A stretch of 62,000 bases of DNA, from contig WPIO01000134.1 in NCBI GenBank assembly GCA_009760855.2, positions 442,501-504,500 on the forward strand. Direction: 5' to 3'. The stretch is from Cristatella mucedo (Eukaryota > Bryozoa > Phylactolaemata > Cristatellidae). Shown here piece by piece: positions 58,701 through 62,000 of the stretch. Position 1 is the stretch's first letter; every line of letters begins with the position of its first letter. Below the pieces are notes generated by a model. The model searched no databases, was not told the origin of the DNA, and saw only the letters and a program-made list of their open reading frames with translations. The translations under genes were made by a program, and so were the position numbers.

Positions 58701-60430
58701 AGACAGCACTCTATGTTTGCCGAATCGAACATGCCTATTGATTTTGTCTCGTTGGCCTATAGCTTGTGCTATTTATCGCCTTCTATGTCCTTTGTGCTAT
58801 ATGTGCGTTTATGGTTAACCGCGCTGTTCCACAGTCTTCACCCCTTTAATCACTTTTTGCTGTGATTTCTGTAAGTCCGTTCCACCTGCAAGTGAGGACC
58901 ATTTTCTTTCTTCTTCTGAAAAGCTCGCTGTATAGCTGAAAATAATCAAGGGCTATTTTTAATACTGTGATGATCTAATGGAAGCACGATCTTAATCTTA
59001 ATGGTCAACTTGGCTTATATTTCAAGCTTTAGACATCAAGTAGCACGGATTCAAGTGAAGCTGCACTCATATTTGTCCAGCGGCATTGCACCGATGGCAG
59101 GCACCAATCAGCCCTTTTTTGAGCTTCTCCACCCCATAACCACCCAATGCATCTTGGCTAACCTACCGAACTATTACGACTTCGGATGCACTAGTTCTAC
59201 GCTGAAAGTCTTATTCGTAGCCTTTGCACCCTTTCTGCACATTGTTTTGGTCACCGCAATGGAGGCTGCTCCTTTTTTCTGCTTTAATCTGTGGCCTGCT
59301 CAGCTTGCAAGACATATCAGGATTACTACAGAGGGGGCGGGGTTAATAGAATAGTGATTTTGACTAGTCAATGAAACAATTAAGTGCATCTACACGATGT
59401 TGCTTGCTGAGACAGCATATCCTGCACATTTAAGCAGAAACTACAGTCCCGACACCTACGCCCCTCGAGCTGCACTGGGCTGCCGCAATGGAGCTGCTGC
59501 CATCACTTGGGTTCTTTGCTAAAATTAAGTGCTTGTCAGATTTGTTACATTGTTCTAACCATCAGCCTCCATGAACAGTTTCACCTGAAAGAAGAGGGGT
59601 TATTTTTTATATTTCACTTGCCTGTCTAGAAGTCCAGTAAATGATGCTTGCCTCGTTCTGAGACCCCCTCTGTAGTTCTTTACATTGTTTCCCGGCTGAG
59701 CTGCCTATGAAATGGTCAGCCGAATAATTCATGACAGCTATCATGTGACTTGCAACACTTGCTGCAGTGCCTGACAGGTCATTATCTGTAACATGTACAC
59801 TCACTTTTTTAAACGTAAGGTAAATTCAGGGACAGTAATCAGGTTTGCATACACAACTGCAGTATGTTTGCCTGCGTATTAACTCCAGGCCAGCAGATTC
59901 TATGGCCTCATGCATATAGTGGCATTAGAGCCTCAGTGGCTATCACACTGCTACATGAAATTGGCTAGAAAGGATTGGCCGCTGCAGGATTTGAAGCCAC
60001 GACCCGGGTCGTAAGGTGCAAGCCTATCGTCCCCCAGGGCTTCAGCCTGGGGCACAGCATCATACCCGTGGATAATATTTTATATGGCCTGCTGTAGTAT
60101 CCCACATTTTTGTATGCTGTTTTAAACTTGGGTGCATCATTCGAATGATTCCCATTAGACTCTGTTGTGATGCTTTGCTCCACTAGAATTTGCATGGCTT
60201 CAGCCAATTGGTATTAGTGCAGCTATTTCTTGCTATAGCAATTTGCATATCGATAATGCCAGGCCTTTATTTTGTATCGTTATCAGTTTTCGGAAACTAG
60301 ATTTCTCACGGAATCTCTCCGAAAGCGATTCACGGGAGAGCACGAGCCAAAGATGCAGAAGGTTCTCTTCAACGATTCCCATACTGCTGAGCTTCTAACC
60401 TCCTCTTCGTTGTCACTGCAGAAGTACAGA
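46582..60430 (+). CDS. PGAP1: PGAP1, GPI inositol-deacylase, 5' part, 12 exons
   Basis: ER membrane lipase that removes the acyl chain from the inositol of newly attached GPI anchors, so that GPI proteins can leave the ER (family knowledge). Exons: 46582-46767, 47370-47458, 47797-47867, 48045-48127, 50046-50088, 54346-54443, 55964-56060, 56690-56847, 57964-57996, 58244-58296, 58528-58594, 60287-60430. All phases join, giving 374 residues. Residues 17-40 form an N-terminal membrane anchor; then NKCAMTYM, YALYLYGEGYYA, PVLFVPGNGGSYQQ, DHFTIDFNEELVALYGG, the nucleophile elbow VGHSMGGLLARA (Ser189), TQVTPH and WLSTDHL (His299). Full-length PGAP1 is around 900 residues, so the C-terminal membrane region lies beyond 62000. 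Intron 4 (48128-50045) starts with GC rather than GT. Confidence 0.96.
46768..47369 (+). other. PGAP1 intron 1
   Basis: No repeat or second gene seen. Confidence 0.7.
47370..47458 (+). CDS. PGAP1: PGAP1 exon 2
   Basis: Acceptor CGGATTGCAG, donor CACAG|GTAGCT. PIKLSKATSKHYPHYALYLY then GEGYYA, a hallmark of PGAP1. Phase 2 out. Confidence 0.95.
47459..47796 (+). other. PGAP1 intron 2
   Basis: GC rich; long - strand ORFs here reflect composition only. Confidence 0.7.
47797..47867 (+). CDS. PGAP1: PGAP1 exon 3 (PGNGGSYQQ)
   Basis: Acceptor CCTCCGCAG, donor CAGCAGG|GTGCGT. It encodes GTPVLFVPGNGGSYQQ, the oxyanion-side loop of the lipase fold. Phase 1 out. Confidence 0.95.
48045..48127 (+). CDS. 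PGAP1: PGAP1 exon 4
   Basis: Acceptor TTCTTCTCTAG. ARSLGSVSLVAAEQ then FDHFTIDFNE. The exon must end at GAG 48127 to join ELVALYGG of the next exon; the following bases are GCAAGC, so the donor is GC. Confidence 0.92.
48128..50045 (+). other. PGAP1 intron 4 (GC-AG)
   Basis: Starts GCAAGC and ends TTTACAG. Contains the 18-bp inverted repeat and a GT-rich stretch near 49715-49810; no gene. Confidence 0.75.
48255..48309. repeat. perfect 18-bp inverted repeat
   Basis: GGTTGAAGGCATCCGTGT and its complement, 19 bases apart, with an inner GCATGCATGC palindrome; in PGAP1 intron 4. Confidence 0.93.
50046..50088 (+). CDS. PGAP1: PGAP1 exon 5
   Basis: A 43-base exon, acceptor TGCTTTACAG, donor GACTG|GTGAGT. 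ELVALYGGNLRMQT completes the FNEELVALYGG motif. Phase 1 out. Confidence 0.94.
50502..50960 (-). mobile_element. LINE-A 3' end
   Basis: The tail repeat GTGATGTGATGTGATGTATC leads into the reversed 3' end; frames read RLWNSLPQFLRNDI and LNCSPDSATLPTFSLLRETK. Confidence 0.88.
51300..52028 (-). other. unassigned 242-codon ORF in PGAP1 intron 5
   Basis: Ser/Arg/Ala-rich frame with no motif I recognise, antisense to PGAP1 and upstream (on its own strand) of the LINE-A 3' end at 50502-50960. It might be the first ORF of a mobile element, but nothing shows this directly. An 18-bp tandem duplication (51303-51338) lies inside. Confidence 0.2.
52350..53930 (-). mobile_element. LINE-A copy, longest RT remnant
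   Basis: On the - strand: AFDTVDHDILLERLRTTIG, GVPQGSILGPLLFSIYTQPL, FHADDIQLYLSFKPSES, LDYCNSLLAGLPKKATRQM, ELGWLPVEQRIQSKVLMLTH and RLWNSLPRFLCNDN, in three frames. The catalytic box reads HADD where YADD or FADD is expected. The 3' end (52350) has TGTAATGTAATGTATCT, the TACATTACATT tail in reverse. Lies in PGAP1 intron 5. Confidence 0.9.
54346..54443 (+). CDS. PGAP1: PGAP1 exon 6 (nucleophile elbow, first half)
   Basis: Acceptor TCTCATTGCAG, donor CCATG|GTAAGA. CVKHILHLYEK then SVVLVGHSM; the catalytic Ser is residue 189. Follows a 4.3-kb intron with two LINE-A copies. Confidence 0.95.
54444..55963 (+). other. PGAP1 intron 6
   Basis: A SINE-B and a GT-rich stretch at 55685-55795; nothing else. 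Confidence 0.7.
54957..55112 (+). mobile_element. SINE-B, diverged
   Basis: CAAGGTGCTCGCTCTAAACG, TTTTGAGTTCTAGTTCTG, CATTGCAAGCGGTGGTGATA, GGCTCTTCTGTGGCTGTACT. Confidence 0.7.
55964..56060 (+). CDS. PGAP1: PGAP1 exon 7
   Basis: Acceptor GTCTGTGCAG, donor CCCAG|GTAAGC. GGLLARAVFTLP completes GHSMGG; VIVTQVTPHQSP is the TQ-TPH strand. Phase 1 out. Confidence 0.95.
56061..56689 (+). other. PGAP1 intron 7
   Basis: The 23-bp minisatellite and nothing else. Confidence 0.7.
56411..56548 (+). repeat. 23-bp minisatellite, six units
   Basis: Unit GCTGATCGCCATTTCTGCTC plus TGA, six copies nearly identical (one G to A), then a partial one; in PGAP1 intron 7, 140 bases before exon 8. Confidence 0.97.
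56690..56847 (+). CDS. PGAP1: PGAP1 exon 8
   Basis: Acceptor CTTTTTTCAG, donor ACGAG|GTGAGA. LDDFYSTVNQYW and VSTGGGVRDVQV match the FY-TVN-YW and GG-RD-QV motifs of PGAP1. Confidence 0.95.
56848..57963 (+). other. PGAP1 intron 8
   Basis: LINE-A end in the first half; a short GT run near 57780-57805; nothing else. Confidence 0.7.
56900..57440 (-). mobile_element. LINE-A 3' end in PGAP1 intron 8
   Basis: TGTAATGTAATGTATCTCCG tail, frame MLTHKAHHGLAPSYLAELL and FSSAGPRLWNSLPQF. Starts 53 bases after the exon 8 donor. Confidence 0.9.
57964..57996 (+). CDS. PGAP1: PGAP1 exon 9 (11 codons)
   Basis: A micro-exon between ACTCTTTTGCAG and CAGT|GTAAGT, phase 0 to 0, reading LIQPSNGISVS. It fills exactly the gap between exon 8 and exon 10 in the family alignment, without insertion or deletion. 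Confidence 0.82.
58244..58296 (+). CDS. PGAP1: PGAP1 exon 10 (STDH motif)
   Basis: Acceptor GATCCATTGTAG, donor GTCTG|GTGAGA, phase 0 in, phase 2 out. TTAVPGAWLSTDHLCAV carries the conserved W-STDH; His299 is the likely catalytic His. Confidence 0.93.
58528..58594 (+). CDS. PGAP1: PGAP1 exon 11
   Basis: Acceptor TGTGTTCCAG, donor AATCAG|GTAACT. With the split Trp it reads WCLQMVVTTVQALFHLIDSK, matching the WC-Q--TTV-A-F-LID stretch of the family. Confidence 0.93.
58595..60286 (+). other. PGAP1 intron 11
   Basis: A SINE-B piece near the end. A 117-codon frame at 59001-59354 has no family match. Confidence 0.65.
59916..60055 (-). mobile_element. SINE-B, diverged
   Basis: AGAGCCTCAGTGGCTATCAC, CCGCTGCAGGATTTGAAGCC, ACGACCCGGGTCGTAAGGTG. 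Confidence 0.6.
60287..60430 (+). CDS. PGAP1: PGAP1 exon 12
   Basis: Acceptor TCGTTATCAG, donor TACAGA|GTAAGC, 48 codons. FSETRFLTESLRKRFTGEHE follows IDSKTNQ in phase, matching the family in length and charge. The last 20 codons are poorly conserved. It is the last exon I can place before the window ends. Confidence 0.82.
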
Positions 60431-60439
60431 GTAAGCATT

Positions 60440-60528
60440 ATAAATAAATAAGTAAATAATTCATTTATATAGCACCCCAAGAGAACTTAATCTCTATTCA
60501 GGCGCTTCACATATGCCTCGGGGCTCTA
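60440..60528 (-). mobile_element. SINE-A tail half
   Basis: AAATAATTCATTTATATAGC, CCCCAAGAGAACTTAATCTC, GCGCTTCACATATGCCTCGG. Starts 10 bases after the PGAP1 exon 12 donor. Confidence 0.82.
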
Positions 60529-61225
60529 CTGGCAGTTACTGCCACGACACCTATGCTTTTGTGATCATGTCTCTTGATTGCTTTTCTTGGATTATTTGGT
60601 ATGTGAATGAACGGTTGATCCGTTGGGGTGTTAGTGCTATAAGGCTGAACGGAAAATGACATCAAACCTAATATCTGCCCAAATGGCTATTGTTGGCAGA
60701 ACACAACTACAGTGGTGTGTGCCGGGTTTTGCATTTAGTGGTGCTGCTGCCATTGCTTTGAATTGATGCATCAGGGGATGTTGAGAAAATGGAGTTGTCA
60801 TAGCGCCAAACGCTTCTGCCCATAGCCATGGTGGGTGCTAATATCATGCGCACATGTCTGCACTTATGGTAGCTAGTGACTAATAAGAGTAAAATGAGTG
60901 GTTCACCGGACCATCCCCTGTATAGGTCTATGAACCAATAGCTGTATTACAAGAGGAGCCACACGGACTACCATCTTGCCTGTGGTGGTGCAAGACACCG
61001 GATCATTGCATAATTGTTTTGCCTGGACTTAAGGTACCAACGGCAGCATGATGGCATTGTTATGAATTGACGAAACCAATGATCTGGTCTTCGAGTGGAC
61101 GTTTTGTTTGACAAAAGCTGTGCATGGCAGTTCGAACGGTGCTGATGCTAGTCATCCCAACACCCTCCTTAGCTGCCTCTTGTTTATGCGGTTGCACGGT
61201 AGGCTGCTGAGCCAAAATATGCGTA

Positions 61226-61373
<148 letters not shown>

Positions 61374-61389
61374 CTATCGTATATTGACC

Positions 61390-62000
61390 CACTTTAGGGT
61401 AGGAGGATATCCGATGTCAAGTCTGCCTACTTTCAGCTACATAACGTTGCTAAAATTCGGGCTTGCTTAGACAGGGATACCATCTCTAAATTGGTCCATG
61501 CATTTGTGACATGCCGTCTTGACTTCTGTAACTCACTGCTTGCTGGTCACCTGCCTATGCATTAGGCACATGCAGTTAGTGCAAAACTCTGCAGCTAGGC
61601 TTGTCTGTCGTGAGCGGCACATTTGCCACATTACATCACTTCTTGCTGACCTGCACTAGCTCCCAGTCAAGCAATGCATCGACTTCAAGGTTCTGTCACT
61701 CAGTTTTAGGTTCCTCCATTCTTTGGTTCCAGCCAACCTATCAGACATACTTCTCTATCAGGCTAAGCATTGCACTACCCGCTTTTCTTAATCTTATCGT
61801 TTAGCTACACCTCGTACGGACCTCGAATCCTTTAGATACCGTGCCTTTAGCTCGTATGCTCCCAAAGCCTGGAACTCACGACACCCCCTGACCTGTCGAC
61901 ATCTAGAAAAAAAGCTAAAGCAGACCTATTTATCACAGTATTTAGTGGGTCCATGTGATTCGTCCTTTGTGTGCTTATGCGTGCTGACACTGTGCATGCT
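61390..62000 (+). mobile_element. LINE-B copy, RT C-terminal part, runs off window
   Basis: Reads SSLPTFSYITLLKFGLA-like and LQLVQNSAARLVCRER-like stretches in shifting frames, the same region as at 19313-20128. Starts right after the (AT)71 tract. Confidence 0.85.

Noticed and set aside
59001-59354. 117-codon + frame inside PGAP1 intron 11
   Set aside because: Does not match PGAP1 or any family I know, and the flanking exons join without it.

Overview
The window is nuclear DNA of an animal, most likely an invertebrate. Genes are split into short exons by GT-AG introns of about 0.15 to 5.6 kb. Introns and spacers are full of decayed LINEs, tRNA-derived SINEs and microsatellites. Three conserved animal protein families can be read across splice junctions with matching codon phase. 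I cannot name the phylum from sequence alone.

Region 1 (1-20917, + strand): the 3' part of an OXR1/NCOA7-family gene (oxidation resistance; LysM, GRAM-like and TLDc domains). The window starts inside the LysM domain; 13 exons run to a TGA at 20915-20917. Its introns carry a pure (CTG)32 run, a perfect 28-bp inverted repeat, a head-to-head SINE junction and, in the 5.6-kb last intron, two LINE copies in a row.

Region 2 (20918-28315): no host gene recognised. It holds a broken Ty3/gypsy integrase relic (- strand), LINE pieces, a CT microsatellite and a SINE.

Region 3 (28316-43404, - strand): a mitochondrial-clan cytochrome P450. Eight exons run from an Arg-rich presequence through the I-helix, ExxR, PERW and haem-Cys motifs to the post-haem helix. 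The last, short C-terminal exon was not found.

Region 4 (46582-60430, + strand, running off the window): the 5' part of PGAP1, the GPI inositol-deacylase of the ER. Twelve exons encode the N-terminal membrane anchor and the lipase domain with its GHSMGG nucleophile elbow and the conserved STDH motif. Intron 4 appears to be of the GC-AG class. The P450 and PGAP1 genes are divergent, about 3.2 kb apart, each with a GC- and CpG-rich first-exon region.

Repeats: two LINE families are visible. One ends in TACAT-type repeats (called LINE-A here), the other in ATT repeats (LINE-B). Two tRNA-derived SINE families are also present (SINE-A, SINE-B). The most interesting signal is that SINE-A ends in nearly the same roughly 40-nt sequence as LINE-B, and this shared tail folds into the same hairpin. 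That is the pattern expected if SINE-A is copied by the LINE-B reverse transcriptase. The three genes act in unrelated pathways (oxidative-stress response, oxidation in mitochondria, GPI-anchor remodelling); nothing suggests they work together.
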